NCBI GenBank assembly: GCA_023444095.1
Contig: JAEZRP010000033.1
Coordinates: 1 to 40,069, forward strand
Direction: 5' to 3'
Source: Bacillota bacterium
Lineage (GTDB): Bacteria; Bacillota; Clostridia; Christensenellales; Aristaeellaceae
DNA: 40,069 nucleotides
Shown here: positions 23,073 to 32,192 of the stretch, piece after piece
Layout: every line of letters starts with the position of its first letter
Position numbering within the stretch: position 1 is the first letter of the stretch
The notes under the pieces: generated by a model
Told to the model about the DNA's origin: nothing
The model's database searches: none
The model's input: the letters and a program-made list of their open reading frames with translations, nothing else
Made by a program: the position numbers and the translations under genes

Positions 23073-23976
23073 GGAATTTTCGGTCGCCGCGCCGGGGGAT
23101 GAAGCGCAGGTTTCGGCGCTCGTCCGGGAGACGATCTCGGCGGTTTACCCCCTCTACTATCCGCGCGCGGTGGTGGATTTCTTCCTCGCGCACCACGGGA
23201 TCGATCGGATCCGGGAGGATATCGCGCGCGGACGCGTGCGGCTTCTGAAGCTCGACGGGGCGCTCGTCGGCACGGGAAGCGTCCACGGGAACGAGATCGC
23301 GCGGGTGTTCGTCGCGCCCGGCGCGCAGGGGAAGGGCTGCGGAAAACGCATCATGGACGCGCTCGAGGACGAGATCGCGGTTCATTGCGCCGAGGCGGTG
23401 CTCGATTCGTCGCTGCCCGCCTGCGGGATGTACGAAAGGCGCGGCTATCGGTGCGTCCGGCACGAGCGGCTTCCCGTCGAAGGCGGCGCGGTGCTCGTCT
23501 ATGAGGTCATGAAAAAGCCGCTCGCGCGCGTCGAAATGACGGACGCGGGCGACGCGCGGTTTCAGGAACTCTGCCGCGCGCTCGACGAACACCTCGCGGA
23601 GGCGACGGGGCGCGCCGTTCAGAAAAGCGTGTACGACAGGCACAATTCCACCGCGGCGCTCTTCGCGGCGGCGCTTATCACCCTCGGCGGCGAGGCGGTC
23701 GGCTGCGGCGGGCTCAAGGCGTACGACGGCGAAACGGCGGAGCTGAAGCGCATGTTCGTCGCGCCCGGCCATCGCGGCCACCGGCTCGGGGAGCGGATCG
23801 TGCGCGCGCTCGAGGCCGAGGCGCGCGCGCGGGGCTATCGGCGGCTGATCCTCGAGACGGGAAAATCGCTCGTCCCCGCGCAAAGGCTCTATCTGCGGCT
23901 GGGGTTTTATATCATGGAGAACTATGGGCCGTACCGCGGCCTCGAACAATCGGTGTGCATGGAGAAGGAATTATGA
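23065..23976 (+). CDS. Tandem GNAT-domain acetyltransferase
   Basis: 303 aa made of two GNAT folds. The first (about 1-150) has the acetyl-CoA loop VFVAPGAQGKGCGKRIMDAL and ends CGMYERRGY. The second (about 155-300) has MFVAPGHRGHRLGERIVRAL and AQRLYLRLGFYIMENYGPY. Both Q/RxxGxG/A loops look intact, so either half could bind acetyl-CoA. The second half resembles stand-alone GNATs; the acceptor is unknown. ATG with GAAGGAGGG upstream. Overlaps the reductase gene by ATGA, so the three genes are translated together. Confidence 0.85.
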   Translation: MREEFSVAAPGDEAQVSALVRETISAVYPLYYPRAVVDFFLAHHGIDRIREDIARGRVRLLKLDGALVGTGSVHGNEIARVFVAPGAQGKGCGKRIMDALEDEIAVHCAEAVLDSSLPACGMYERRGYRCVRHERLPVEGGAVLVYEVMKKPLARVEMTDAGDARFQELCRALDEHLAEATGRAVQKSVYDRHNSTAALFAAALITLGGEAVGCGGLKAYDGETAELKRMFVAPGHRGHRLGERIVRALEAEARARGYRRLILETGKSLVPAQRLYLRLGFYIMENYGPYRGLEQSVCMEKEL

Positions 23977-24647
23977 AAACACTGCTCCTGAACGGTTCCC
24001 CCAAGCGCGGCGCGAGCGACACGCTCATTCTCGCGAACGCTTTTCTGGATGGGATGGGCGCGGAATTTGAACGGGTGGACGTGATCGGCCAAAAGATCGC
24101 GCCGTGCCTGGGCTGCTTCTCCTGCTGGCAGAAGACGCCCGGCGTCTGCGCGATCCGGGACGACGCGGGGCCGCTCCTCGAGCGGATCGTCCGCGCGGAA
24201 CTCGTCGTGTGGTCGATGCCGCTTTACTGCTACGGCATGCCCTCCCACGTCAAGGCGCTCGTCGATCGGCTCCTGCCGCTCGCCACGCCCCGGCAGTATG
24301 TCGACGCGGAAGGCCGCACGCACCACCCCGCGCGCCACGATTCGCGGGCGCGCCACCTCCTCATCTCCGGCAGCGGGTTCCCGGATTACGAGGGGAACTT
24401 CGACGGGCTGGTGTTCCAGTTCCGCAGGTTGTTCGGCGCGGACGCGCCCGCCATCCTGTGCGCGGAGACGCCGCTTCTCAACATCCCCGAGGCGAGGGAG
24501 GCGACCCTCCCTCTCCTGGGTGCCGTGCGCCGCGCGGGCGCGGAGTTCGCGCAGGCGGGCGGGATCTCGGAGGAGACCATGGCGCAAACGCGCGTCCCCA
24601 TGATCGAACCGGACCTGTATCGAAGGATTTGCAGCGGGGAGGCGTAG
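23973..24647 (+). CDS. NAD(P)H-dependent FMN reductase / iron-sulfur flavoprotein-like
   Basis: 224 aa. The flavodoxin-like start LLLNGSPKRGASDTLIL (4-20) binds FMN phosphate. The motif CLGCFSCWQKTPGVC (about 47-61) matches the Cys-rich loop of the multimeric flavodoxin / iron-sulfur flavoprotein group, and SMPLYCYGMPSHVKALVDRL (about 80-99) is the second FMN segment. A later LLISGSGFPDYEGNF region fits the longer members. It would reduce quinones, aromatic compounds or metals with a bound flavin. Last gene of the operon; a terminator follows at 24803. Confidence 0.85.
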   Translation: MKTLLLNGSPKRGASDTLILANAFLDGMGAEFERVDVIGQKIAPCLGCFSCWQKTPGVCAIRDDAGPLLERIVRAELVVWSMPLYCYGMPSHVKALVDRLLPLATPRQYVDAEGRTHHPARHDSRARHLLISGSGFPDYEGNFDGLVFQFRRLFGADAPAILCAETPLLNIPEAREATLPLLGAVRRAGAEFAQAGGISEETMAQTRVPMIEPDLYRRICSGEA

Positions 24648-24802
24648 CGGGCGGACGTTCAGGCGCGGAACTGGCGGAGAAGTTGCGGATGGCTGAAATC
24701 CGGAACGCGGCGCGCGCGGGGGACGCGTTCCCCCGGTTGGAGCGCCGGGCGGCGCGACGGAGCTTTCCCCGGAAATGCGTTTCCCCTCCCGGTTCCCGCA
24801 AA

Positions 24803-24844
24803 GAATCCGGCTCTCGCGCGCCGCCGAGAGCCGGATTCCTGTTT
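24803..24844 (+). terminator. Terminator of the gtrA-GNAT-reductase operon
   Basis: Perfect 13-bp stem GAATCCGGCTCTC/GAGAGCCGGATTC with a 10-nt loop, then CTGTTT. The arm sequence could work in both directions. Confidence 0.65.
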
Positions 24845-24902
24845 CGCGCAGCCAATCCGGATTGGATGCTCTACCCGCTTCCCAATCCTTCCGCGCCGCA
24901 AA

Positions 24903-25607
24903 TCAATATTGGATGTTGTACGCGATGGCCTCGACCGTCGCGGGAACAATCCCGTTGTCCTTCATGTATGTGGAGATGTCCGTTCCCAGCTGATAGCGCA
25001 TTTCGACGGATGATCCGGGCATGACGCCGACATTGTACCCGCTCCAGTAGGAAGATATCACATAGAGGAGGCCGCCCGCCTCGTCCTTCATCGCGAAGAC
25101 GATCTCAAAGCCGGTCAGCGGCTCACCGAGCGTGTTCTTGATTTCCGCAACGATGTAGTCGTAGGTGTCGTAAGTATCCTCGACGCTTTCCATGCGCGCC
25201 GTCGCTTCGAACCGCGTGACGGTCTGGGAGATGGTGCCCTGCCCGGTCACCGACAGCATGAAGTCGGAAATGGTGTCCGGACTGGCCGCTTCGAGGTAGC
25301 TGTTTCCGTAGACGTACGCCGTCTCTCCGGGCTGCAGCACGGGGGGATAGCAGTAGTAGAGATCCGCGGAGGAAAGGCTGTTCCCGTCCGGGTCAAACAG
25401 CTCCATCAGGCCGCTCGAGAACTCGACCGGCTTGTCCCCGCTGTTGGTCAGCTCCGCAAACACATAGCCGTAATAGTAGTTGTCGTAGTAGGGAACGACG
25501 ATCATCTTCTCCTGCGCCGAAACCAGCTTGCCCATTGCGAACGCACCGTTGAAGGAGAACACGAGCAGGAGAAGGACGATCAGCGACACATGCAATTTCC
25601 GTTTCAT
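24903..25607 (-). CDS. Secreted protein of unknown function
   Basis: 234 aa. Signal peptide MKRKLHVSLIVLLLLVFSFN followed by an Ala-x-Ala site near GAFAMG. The mature part looks like two beta-sandwich repeats of FxLYD type: YGYVFAELTNSGDKPVEFSS (about 46-65) and YIVAEIKNTLGEPLTGFEIV (about 148-167). Each repeat has the alternating pattern of domains that bind at the cell surface. No catalytic motif. ATG at 25607 with GGGGAGG upstream and a consensus promoter. Monocistronic. It may be retained at the cell wall by the domains, since no anchor is visible. Confidence 0.72.
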   Translation of the reverse strand: MKRKLHVSLIVLLLLVFSFNGAFAMGKLVSAQEKMIVVPYYDNYYYGYVFAELTNSGDKPVEFSSGLMELFDPDGNSLSSADLYYCYPPVLQPGETAYVYGNSYLEAASPDTISDFMLSVTGQGTISQTVTRFEATARMESVEDTYDTYDYIVAEIKNTLGEPLTGFEIVFAMKDEAGGLLYVISSYWSGYNVGVMPGSSVEMRYQLGTDISTYMKDNGIVPATVEAIAYNIQY

Positions 25608-25644
25608 GCGAAAACCTCCCCATTCCATTATCTTCCTCAACCCG

Positions 25645-25673
25645 ATATTAACACATACGAAACGCTCCGTCAA
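25645..25673 (-). promoter_or_regulatory. Promoter of the secreted-protein gene
   Basis: On the minus strand TTGACG (25668-25673), 17 bp, TAATAT (25645-25650). Confidence 0.7.
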
Positions 25674-25732
25674 TCCGCTTTGGAAATTCGATCCAGGCCA
25701 AGGCGTTCGGGGATCTCTCCGCATTCCATGGG

Positions 25733-25764
25733 CAAGCCCCGCACCCTTTCCGGGGCTTTCGTTT
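25733..25764. terminator. Terminator-like hairpin between two minus-strand genes
   Basis: AAGCCCCG/CGGGGCTT with a 9-nt loop (CACCCTTTC), T-rich on the plus side (TTTCGTTT). It lies just after the stop of the GH127-like gene (25787) and could end its transcript despite the weaker T tract on that strand. Confidence 0.5.
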
Positions 25765-25786
25765 ATCCGTTCGGGACGCCGCGCCT

Positions 25787-27292
25787 TCAGTCGAACAGCA
25801 CGCGCACCCGGCGCGCCCGAACCTCCTCCGGCGGGTACAGATACTCGTCCGCGATGGGGAAACGCCGCGCGGATTCGTCCTCCCCGAGCATGTCGTCGCC
25901 CCGCATGCGCCGCCGCCCGTCGCGGTACTCCGGCACGCCGAACAGGACCTCGAACGATTGATCGGCGCGCACGGCGAGATACCGCCCGTCTATCTTGTAC
26001 GCCGCGCCCTCGATCCGCGCGTTCTCCGCCCATTCGGGCATCAGGATCGAAAGCGTCACCTCCCGCGCGGCGGTGTTTTCTTCGATCTCAAACCGCACGC
26101 GCCCGTCCCGCGCGCCGTCCGCGCGCTGCCAGATCGCGATTTCCCCGCCGCCCGCCGGAACGCGCGCCTGCGAGGTCAGAAAGTACGGTACGACGATCGC
26201 GTCCCCGTCCGCGAAATACGCGTACTGCGCCGCGCGCGCCAGCCCCTCGCCCCCGCGCATGGTGCAGCACCAATACGCCTCGTAGGCGTGAACCGCCAAA
26301 AAGTCGCCGTCCGTCAGGCAGGTATCGCACCCGAATCCGCCGTTTGGCCGCTGCGCGCGGCACACGCCGTTTCGGAAGATTTTCCGTCCGAGGTCGGCGT
26401 ACCGGGCCTCGCCCGTATGCCGAAAAAGCTGCATCGCGACGAGGAACGAATCGATGATGGCGCAGGGCTCCGTCCACTCCGGGCGCGAAAACCAGTTGAA
26501 GTTCGCGTAGTTTTGGGTCATGCCCCGCGCGGCGTAAAGGTCGAATACCCGCCTTGCCGCGTCCAGAAACCGCGCCTCGCCCGTCACGGAATACAGGCGC
26601 AGGATGCCCCGCGCGGCGCTGAGCGTGGCGTGCGTCTGCGCGGACACGCCCATCAGGTCGATCGTCTGGAACACTTCGAACATCTCCGAAAGGAGCGCGT
26701 AGATGCGCCCGTCGCCCAGCACCTCGTACGCCTGGCTCAGCCCGTCCAGCGAAATGAACGCGCAGCCCGTGTCCGTCGAAACGCGCCAGGAGCGCACCTC
26801 CCCCGCGATCGTCCCGGACTCCGCGCCGCCTTTCTGGCGCTCCTCCGGACGCGCGGGATAGGACGAAAACCGCCCCGCCGCGGGCAGATACAACTGCTCC
26901 ACGATCCCCTTCGTCATGGAGCGCGCGGCCCCGTCGCCGGAATAGAAAGAATACTCCAGCAATCCGCGCAGCAGCCAGCTGTGCCCGGAGAGCTGCTGTT
27001 CGTCCGTCACCCCGTCCGGCATGACCGGCCCGAGGTACCCCCTTTCGTTGAGCATCCCCGGAAGCTTTGCGACGATCTCCTTCAGATACGACGCCGTGCG
27101 CCCCGTCGCGCGGGATAACAGCGTCAACGCCAGGATCGTGCGCCCCTCCCAGTCCCCCGGCCATCCGTTCTGCTCGACCGTGAATATGTTTTCGGGCCGA
27201 TAGTTTCTGTCCTCCAGCCTGCCCATCAGAAGCGCGCACCGCGCGCCCAGATCCCCCATGGGGCGAACCGCCCCGACGGATATTTCTTTCAT
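25787..27292 (-). CDS. GH127/DUF1680-like glycoside hydrolase
   Basis: 501 aa. An (alpha/alpha)-barrel pattern runs through most of the protein (YLKEIVAKLPGML, HSWLLRGLLEYSFYSGDGAA, GRIYALLSEMF, YSVTGEARFLDAARRVFDLY). The segment GCDTCLTDGD and EAYWCCTMRGGEGLARAA (about 345-380) supplies the clustered cysteines used as zinc ligands in GH127 beta-L-arabinofuranosidases. A C-terminal beta domain follows. Activity on plant arabinosides is plausible but the substrate is not certain. No signal peptide. The ATG at 27292 is preferred because the promoter -10 lies only 26 bp upstream, leaving no room for the in-frame ATGs at 27307 and 27319. Confidence 0.7.
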   Translation of the reverse strand: MKEISVGAVRPMGDLGARCALLMGRLEDRNYRPENIFTVEQNGWPGDWEGRTILALTLLSRATGRTASYLKEIVAKLPGMLNERGYLGPVMPDGVTDEQQLSGHSWLLRGLLEYSFYSGDGAARSMTKGIVEQLYLPAAGRFSSYPARPEERQKGGAESGTIAGEVRSWRVSTDTGCAFISLDGLSQAYEVLGDGRIYALLSEMFEVFQTIDLMGVSAQTHATLSAARGILRLYSVTGEARFLDAARRVFDLYAARGMTQNYANFNWFSRPEWTEPCAIIDSFLVAMQLFRHTGEARYADLGRKIFRNGVCRAQRPNGGFGCDTCLTDGDFLAVHAYEAYWCCTMRGGEGLARAAQYAYFADGDAIVVPYFLTSQARVPAGGGEIAIWQRADGARDGRVRFEIEENTAAREVTLSILMPEWAENARIEGAAYKIDGRYLAVRADQSFEVLFGVPEYRDGRRRMRGDDMLGEDESARRFPIADEYLYPPEEVRARRVRVLFD

Positions 27293-27317
27293 TCGTAGCC
27301 CCCGCATGTTTTTTCCC

Positions 27318-27346
27318 ATTTTACCCCGGATGCCGCAATGCGTCAA
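27318..27346 (-). promoter_or_regulatory. Promoter of the GH127-like gene
   Basis: On the minus strand TTGACG (27341-27346), 17 bp, TAAAAT (27318-27323). Confidence 0.65.
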
Positions 27347-27356
27347 CCAAAATGCG

Positions 27357-27393
27357 GGCGGCCCCGATCATCCGTCTGACCGGGGCCGCCTTT
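27357..27393 (-). terminator. Terminator of the germination operon
   Basis: GGCGGCCCCG...CGGGGCCGCC, 10-bp perfect stem, 14-nt loop, located 30 bases after the gerB stop. The T tract on the minus strand is short (CATTTT). Confidence 0.6.
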
Positions 27394-27421
27394 CCCGCGA
27401 ACACGCTTTGGGGGCGCGCCG

Positions 27422-28519
27422 TCACGCGGCCGCCATCGCGGTCTTTTTCCGCCGCGCGCGCACCTCGGAGAGGATCCATGTGAGGAACGGAAGCGCGATC
27501 TCGAACGGGAGCGCGTAGTAGGGGTAGTAGAAGATGAAGGTGTACATCTGCATGGTGTTCTGATAGAGGATCTGGGAAAGCCCGACCGCCACCAACCCCA
27601 CCGGGAACACCATGTTCTTCCAGTCCGAAATGTTCAGAAGGCTCGCGAAGCCGCGGCTCGCGACGATGAGGCAGAGCGTGATCTTCACGTTGCCCGCGAG
27701 CATGAAGTTGATCGAAATCGAGCCCTCGATGCGCGAGAGGAACTCGCCCACCGCGATGATGCGCGCCGCCATGTACGAGGGGAAGTAAGAGGACGCCATG
27801 ACGACCGGCCCGAGCACGAACAGGTTTCGGAATGTGATGAACAGCAGGATGATCGCGCTGATGACGGCGCCCCAGACATACATTTTGTACGGGCTCTCCC
27901 GCACGTCGAAATAGTCGGCGATGCCCAGAAACAGCACGGCCTCCGTGAAGGGGAACGAGAACACCTGAAACCCGCTTTTCGCGATCTCCCAGAATTTGTG
28001 TTCGAAGATCGGGAGGATATGGTTGTAGTGGTAGATGTTGAGGGACATGACGACCGTGATCGCGACGATGCCGACCACCACCGGCCAGGCGATGATCGCC
28101 CACTTGCCGAGCGCCTTCGGGCCGCACCGGCACAGGAGGGCCACGGTCACGAGCATGACCGCGAGCACCGGGATCTGGGGGGTCTCGGTGAGGGAAGTGA
28201 TCATCAGAAACTCGGAGAAGTTCCGCATGACGAGCGCGCAGAGGTGCAGGGCGTACCAGCTCATGAGCAGGATCGCGATCTTGCCGAACACCTTCCCCAT
28301 CGTGTTCTCAAAGATCCGGTAGAGGTCCTCCCCCGGATGGAGCTTCGCGACGCGCCCGTAGACAAGGAGGATCGGGAGCGAGATGAGAAAGCCCAGAAGA
28401 AAGGCGATCCACGAATCCTGCGCGACGGAGGTGCTCACGCCGACCACGGCGGTGCTCCCGAAGATGAACATGGAGATGGTCGCGATTACCTGGCGGCGGG
28501 TGAGCGGTTGATCGAGCAT
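27422..28519 (-). CDS. Spore germination receptor subunit B (GerAB/GerKB family permease)
   Basis: 365 aa, ten hydrophobic segments in the amino acid/polyamine/organocation transporter pattern. The N-terminus LTRRQVIATISMFIFGSTAV and the segment GFQVFSFPFTEAVLFLG near 185-201 are typical of GerB subunits. In the spore inner membrane it binds the nutrient germinant and passes the signal to GerA and GerC. It is the last gene of the operon, 13 bases after the small membrane protein. Gene order A-C-(small)-B resembles gerK operons rather than gerA. Confidence 0.9.
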   Translation of the reverse strand: MLDQPLTRRQVIATISMFIFGSTAVVGVSTSVAQDSWIAFLLGFLISLPILLVYGRVAKLHPGEDLYRIFENTMGKVFGKIAILLMSWYALHLCALVMRNFSEFLMITSLTETPQIPVLAVMLVTVALLCRCGPKALGKWAIIAWPVVVGIVAITVVMSLNIYHYNHILPIFEHKFWEIAKSGFQVFSFPFTEAVLFLGIADYFDVRESPYKMYVWGAVISAIILLFITFRNLFVLGPVVMASSYFPSYMAARIIAVGEFLSRIEGSISINFMLAGNVKITLCLIVASRGFASLLNISDWKNMVFPVGLVAVGLSQILYQNTMQMYTFIFYYPYYALPFEIALPFLTWILSEVRARRKKTAMAAA

Positions 28520-28532
28520 GGAAACTCTCCTT

Positions 28533-28751
28533 TCACGGGCGAACGCCGAAGATCGCGCGGACGGCGTTTTGGATCGGGTAGGCCGGGGATGGGATTTGGA
28601 TGCCCAGACAGACCGCCATCGTAAGGGCGTATCCGATGATCAGAATCGTCAGGTAGACAACTTTTTCGCCGACCTTCGCGCCCTTCAGGTTGAGCCGGAA
28701 GTCGAACGCGAGAATGCACGCGAACAGCGCGGTGTGGATGGCTGCGATCAT
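28533..28751 (-). CDS. Small two-helix membrane protein in the germination operon
   Basis: 72 aa with two hydrophobic stretches (IAAIHTALFACILAF, residues 2-16; VVYLTILIIGYALTMAVCLG, about 31-50). Small membrane proteins encoded inside ger operons (GerD-like 'fourth' subunits such as GerXD/GerVB partners) tune receptor activity; this one has the right size, place and topology, but sequence identity cannot be judged by eye. It overlaps gerC by ATGA. Confidence 0.65.
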   Translation of the reverse strand: MIAAIHTALFACILAFDFRLNLKGAKVGEKVVYLTILIIGYALTMAVCLGIQIPSPAYPIQNAVRAIFGVRP

Positions 28752-29905
28752 TCGACGTCCTCCTCCGTCCCCTTGATCATCGCGGTGTTGACGATTTCAA
28801 CCACGCTCGTCACGACGACCCGCGTGTTCGGGTAGAGGAGCGCCCAGCTCTCCTTGAGCGTGTGCCAGAGCTTGGGATCCTTCCTGTGGATCGTCGCCCC
28901 GAAGCCCAGGATGTCGTCGCCGTACAGCGCCTGTTCCTTGGCGAGCATGGTTGTGATGCCGGAGGAGACCCGGTCGGCCGCGCGCTTTTCCAGGTCATTG
29001 ATCTGTTTCTCGTCCATGACGTCGATCAGGCACATGGTCTCCGCGAAAAATACGGAGGTATGCGTGTCGATGAACATGGTGAGAACGCCGTCCTTGTATT
29101 CGTACGAAGTGTCCGACATCGTCTCCGAGATTTCGAGGGACGTGTCGTCGATGTCCGATCCGCTTGCCGAAACCGTGAGGATGCCGCCCTGCGCCCTTCC
29201 CGCCGCGAAGAGGAAGTACTTCGTCTCCTCGTCGGAGAGGAAGCCCGCGAGCCGGTCCCCGTTGAAGATCGCGGCGCCGTCCGCCTCCACGGTGGGCTTC
29301 CCGTCGTTGTCGACGATGGAGAACGCGGGGAGCGTCAGCGCCACGCCGGTGCAGTTCAGCACGTTGTACACCTCGAACAGTCTCATGTTCACGGTCGACG
29401 AGGTGATGGCGTTGTCGTCCTCGATGATGCCCTGCAGTTCCGGCGAGAGGATCGACTGGTCGATTCCCTCCGTATGCATCAGAGAATGCGCGTCCGTTCC
29501 CTTCGCGATGAGGACGAGCGTCGTCTCGCGCACCTCCGCGTCGCGCATGAACCAGTCGACCACCGGCAGGATGCCGAAATCGCGCGCCATGTTCTCGCCG
29601 ATGACGACGACCTCCATGTGCGCGAAGTACAGCTTGTCGACGAGCTTTCGCTTGGCCGCGCGGGCCGCGTCAAAGATCGTCGTGCCCTCCGCGTCGACCA
29701 GCCGGGATTTGATCCCGCTCTCCTTGCTCGAACTGGCGAGGTCCGCGATCTCGAAGGTGATCCTGAACATGCCCGTCTCCTCGTTGTGGTCGATCGTCAT
29801 GCCCATGACCATCGCCATTTCATTGAGGCCCCGGTAATTCCAGCAGCCCGCGAGGGAGACGGTCAGGAAGACAAGGAGCGCGAACAGCGCGAGGCGGCGC
29901 CTCAT
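28748..29905 (-). CDS. Spore germination receptor subunit C, lipoprotein (GerAC/GerKC family)
   Basis: 385 aa. Lipoprotein signal with lipobox LAGC (about 18-21), then the family signature WNYRGLNEMAMVMGMTID. Three Ger(x)C domains follow; KLYFAHMEVVVIGENMARDFG (about 92-112) belongs to domain 1, and the C-terminal part with LAKEQALYGDDILGFG and WHTLKESWALLYPN to domain 3. It anchors to the outer face of the spore inner membrane. Overlaps gerA by 4 bases and the small gene by 4 bases. Confidence 0.92.
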   Translation of the reverse strand: MRRRLALFALLVFLTVSLAGCWNYRGLNEMAMVMGMTIDHNEETGMFRITFEIADLASSSKESGIKSRLVDAEGTTIFDAARAAKRKLVDKLYFAHMEVVVIGENMARDFGILPVVDWFMRDAEVRETTLVLIAKGTDAHSLMHTEGIDQSILSPELQGIIEDDNAITSSTVNMRLFEVYNVLNCTGVALTLPAFSIVDNDGKPTVEADGAAIFNGDRLAGFLSDEETKYFLFAAGRAQGGILTVSASGSDIDDTSLEISETMSDTSYEYKDGVLTMFIDTHTSVFFAETMCLIDVMDEKQINDLEKRAADRVSSGITTMLAKEQALYGDDILGFGATIHRKDPKLWHTLKESWALLYPNTRVVVTSVVEIVNTAMIKGTEEDVE

Positions 29906-31431
29906 TTTTCCGCCTCCCCGCGCTTCATGCGCACGCGGTTTTTCGTGAGCTCGTCCGGGCGCGTCACCATGTTCCACATGGGCGCGCGCACGCCGGTGTC
30001 CTTCATCCGCTGCCCGCCCATCGCCCCGTCCGCGAGGACCATCGGCACGCCGAAGGAGGTGAGCGTGACGATGTCGATCACCATGAGGGCCAGCGCGATC
30101 GTCAACCCGTAGAAGCCGAAGATCGACGCCATCACAAGCACGAAGAACCGGAAGTAGAGGATCGGCGTTCGGATTTTGGGGACGAGCAGGTTCGTGATGC
30201 CGGTGATCCCTACGATGATGATCATGGGCGCCGCGACGAGCTTCGCCTCGACCGCCGCCTGGCCGATGACGAGCGCGCCGACGATCGAGAGCGCCTGGCC
30301 GATGTTGGTCGGCATGCGCACGCCCGTCTCGCGCAAAACCTCGAAGACCAATAGCATCACGAACGCCTCCACCGCGGCGGGGAAGGGCACCGACTGGCGC
30401 TCCAGCGTGATGTTGAGAAGGAGCGCCGTCGGGAGCATCTCGTGGTGGAAGGCCACGACCGCGATGTAGAGCCCCGGCACGGCGATCGTCAGGAAAAAGC
30501 CCACGATGCGGATCAGCCGGGAGAACGATGTATAGTAATAATTGAGGTAGTAGTCCTCGCTCGACTGGAAGTTTTCCACGAACAGGAAAGGAACGGTCAA
30601 AACCTGCGGCGTGCCGTCGACCAGTATGGCGATGCGGCCCTCGAGGATCTTCCCCACGACCACATCCGGGCGCTCGGTCGTCCCGATCGTCCGGAACATG
30701 GATTTCCTGTGGTCGCTGATCATTTCCAGAAGGTAGTTCGAGTCGAGCACGCCGTCGATGTCGATGGTCCGCAGGCGCTTCATAAGCTCCTCGAGCGCGG
30801 GGCGGTTCACGAGTTCGTCCAGATAGCACACCATCACGCACGTCTGGGTGCGCCGGCCGATGGTGAGGTGGCGAAGCTTCAGATCGTTCGTGCGCGCGCG
30901 GCGGCGGATGAGCGAGATGTTCTGCATGATGCCCTCCGTAAAGCCCTCGCGCGGACCGGCGAGGGCCTTCTCGCTGTCGGGCTCCGCAATCGCGCGCAGC
31001 GGGAACGCCTTGGTGTTGAGGATCGCCGCCGATTCGCAGCCGTCCACGAAGAGCACGGTGTCCCCGTAGCAGATGGACGCCACGATCTTGCAAAAGTCGT
31101 CGGTCGGCTCCGCCTCGCTCACCTCGACGACCTCGCTGATGAGCCGCTCGATGAAATCAGGCCCCTCCTCGACGCCGCGCGAGTGCATGATGGGACTCAG
31201 GATGTGCTCGTTGAGGATGCCGGAGCTGACCATGCCGTCCGAATACGCGATGGCGTACTTGCGGTGCGCCTCGTCCTCGATGTGCTTGTAGCGCATGATA
31301 TCGACGTCCGCGAACAGCTTTTTCATGATCTCGAGGTTCTCTTCGACGTCCTTCGCAATGGAGAACGAAGCGGCCGCCTTGTTGAAGCGGTGGAGATCGA
31401 CCTCCACTTCGCGCTTCTTCTTGAATCCCAT
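29902..31431 (-). CDS. Spore germination receptor subunit A (GerAA/GerKA family)
   Basis: 509 aa, usual length. Soluble N-terminal part (about 1-290) includes CYGDTVLFVDG, EPDSEKALAGPREGFTEGI and RRARTNDLKLRHLTIGRRTQ, all hallmark GerA segments. The C-terminal part has five to six membrane helices (RIVGFFLTIAVPGLYIAVVA, then ETGVRMPTNIGQALSIVGAL and others). It forms the ion-channel-like core of the germinant receptor. First gene of the operon; ATG with CGGAGGCGATTGT upstream. I see no convincing sigma-G promoter in the 170 bases before it. Confidence 0.93.
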   Translation of the reverse strand: MGFKKKREVEVDLHRFNKAAASFSIAKDVEENLEIMKKLFADVDIMRYKHIEDEAHRKYAIAYSDGMVSSGILNEHILSPIMHSRGVEEGPDFIERLISEVVEVSEAEPTDDFCKIVASICYGDTVLFVDGCESAAILNTKAFPLRAIAEPDSEKALAGPREGFTEGIMQNISLIRRRARTNDLKLRHLTIGRRTQTCVMVCYLDELVNRPALEELMKRLRTIDIDGVLDSNYLLEMISDHRKSMFRTIGTTERPDVVVGKILEGRIAILVDGTPQVLTVPFLFVENFQSSEDYYLNYYYTSFSRLIRIVGFFLTIAVPGLYIAVVAFHHEMLPTALLLNITLERQSVPFPAAVEAFVMLLVFEVLRETGVRMPTNIGQALSIVGALVIGQAAVEAKLVAAPMIIIVGITGITNLLVPKIRTPILYFRFFVLVMASIFGFYGLTIALALMVIDIVTLTSFGVPMVLADGAMGGQRMKDTGVRAPMWNMVTRPDELTKNRVRMKRGEAEK

Positions 31432-31549
31432 ACAATCGCCTCCGTTCTGGTAACGGTGGCTATTGTTTCCTGTCGGCCCCGTTTTTATGAGGCGGGGCGA
31501 CCGCGCGCCTCCGCGGGAAGGGATTTTCCATTTTTTGGGGAACAACGGC

Positions 31550-31578
31550 TTGACGCGCTTTGTTCTTGAAACTATAAT
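31550..31578 (+). promoter_or_regulatory. Promoter of the GNAT gene pair
   Basis: TTGACG (31550-31555), 17 bp, consensus TATAAT (31573-31578). Confidence 0.75.
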
Positions 31579-31604
31579 TTTAACAGAGGAGAGGGGGCTT
31601 TCCA

Positions 31605-32192
31605 ATGGAGATCCGGGCACTGACGCCGGCGCTGCTATCCGACTACCTGCGGTTTTTTGACGACGTGGCGTTTTCCGACCACGAGGAGTGGTCGTTCTGC
31701 TACTGCACGTACTTTCACCTCGGAAGGGAAGACGAGAAGCGGCTCGAGGAGGCCCACAGGGGGACGTTTCACCGCGACGTGATGCGGGAAGTCGCCATCG
31801 GGTTTGTGCGCGACGGGACGCTGAAGGGTTACCTCGCGTACGAGGGCGGCGCGGTCGTCGGCTGGCTGAACGCGCAGGACAAGCGGAATTACGCGAAGAT
31901 CCGCGAGAGCGCGGATCTCTGGAAGGACGACCCCGGCGCGCGCGCGATGGCGGTCACCTGCTTCATCGTCGCCCCGGACGCGCGGCGAAGGGGCGTCGCC
32001 ACCGCGCTTCTCAACCGGGCCGTCGAGGACGCGGCGCGGGAGGGCTACGACTTCGTCGAGGCGTACCCGGCGAACGGCGAACTCGACTGCTTCCTGCACT
32101 ACCACGGCCATCCGGCGATGTACGAAAGCTGCGGCTTCCGGCTTCACAGTGCGTTCGAGCACTATTCCATTTACCGGAGGACGCTTCCATGA
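31605..32192 (+). CDS. GNAT-family N-acetyltransferase
   Basis: 195 aa. Motif A is VTCFIVAPDARRRGVATALL (about 119-138), with the RRxGxA acetyl-CoA loop. Upstream, an N-terminal part contains HEEWSFCYCTYFHLG, and the end of the fold has AMYESCGF. The CYCTYFH stretch is shared by a known subgroup of GNATs of unknown acceptor. ATG with GAGGAGAGGGGG upstream. Overlaps the next gene as ATGA; the two are co-translated. Confidence 0.85.
   Translation: MEIRALTPALLSDYLRFFDDVAFSDHEEWSFCYCTYFHLGREDEKRLEEAHRGTFHRDVMREVAIGFVRDGTLKGYLAYEGGAVVGWLNAQDKRNYAKIRESADLWKDDPGARAMAVTCFIVAPDARRRGVATALLNRAVEDAAREGYDFVEAYPANGELDCFLHYHGHPAMYESCGFRLHSAFEHYSIYRRTLP

Noticed and set aside
24903..26033. Long minus-strand frame extending the secreted protein upstream
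   Set aside because: The upstream part crosses a consensus promoter and overlaps the GH127-like gene; the signal peptide starts at 25607.
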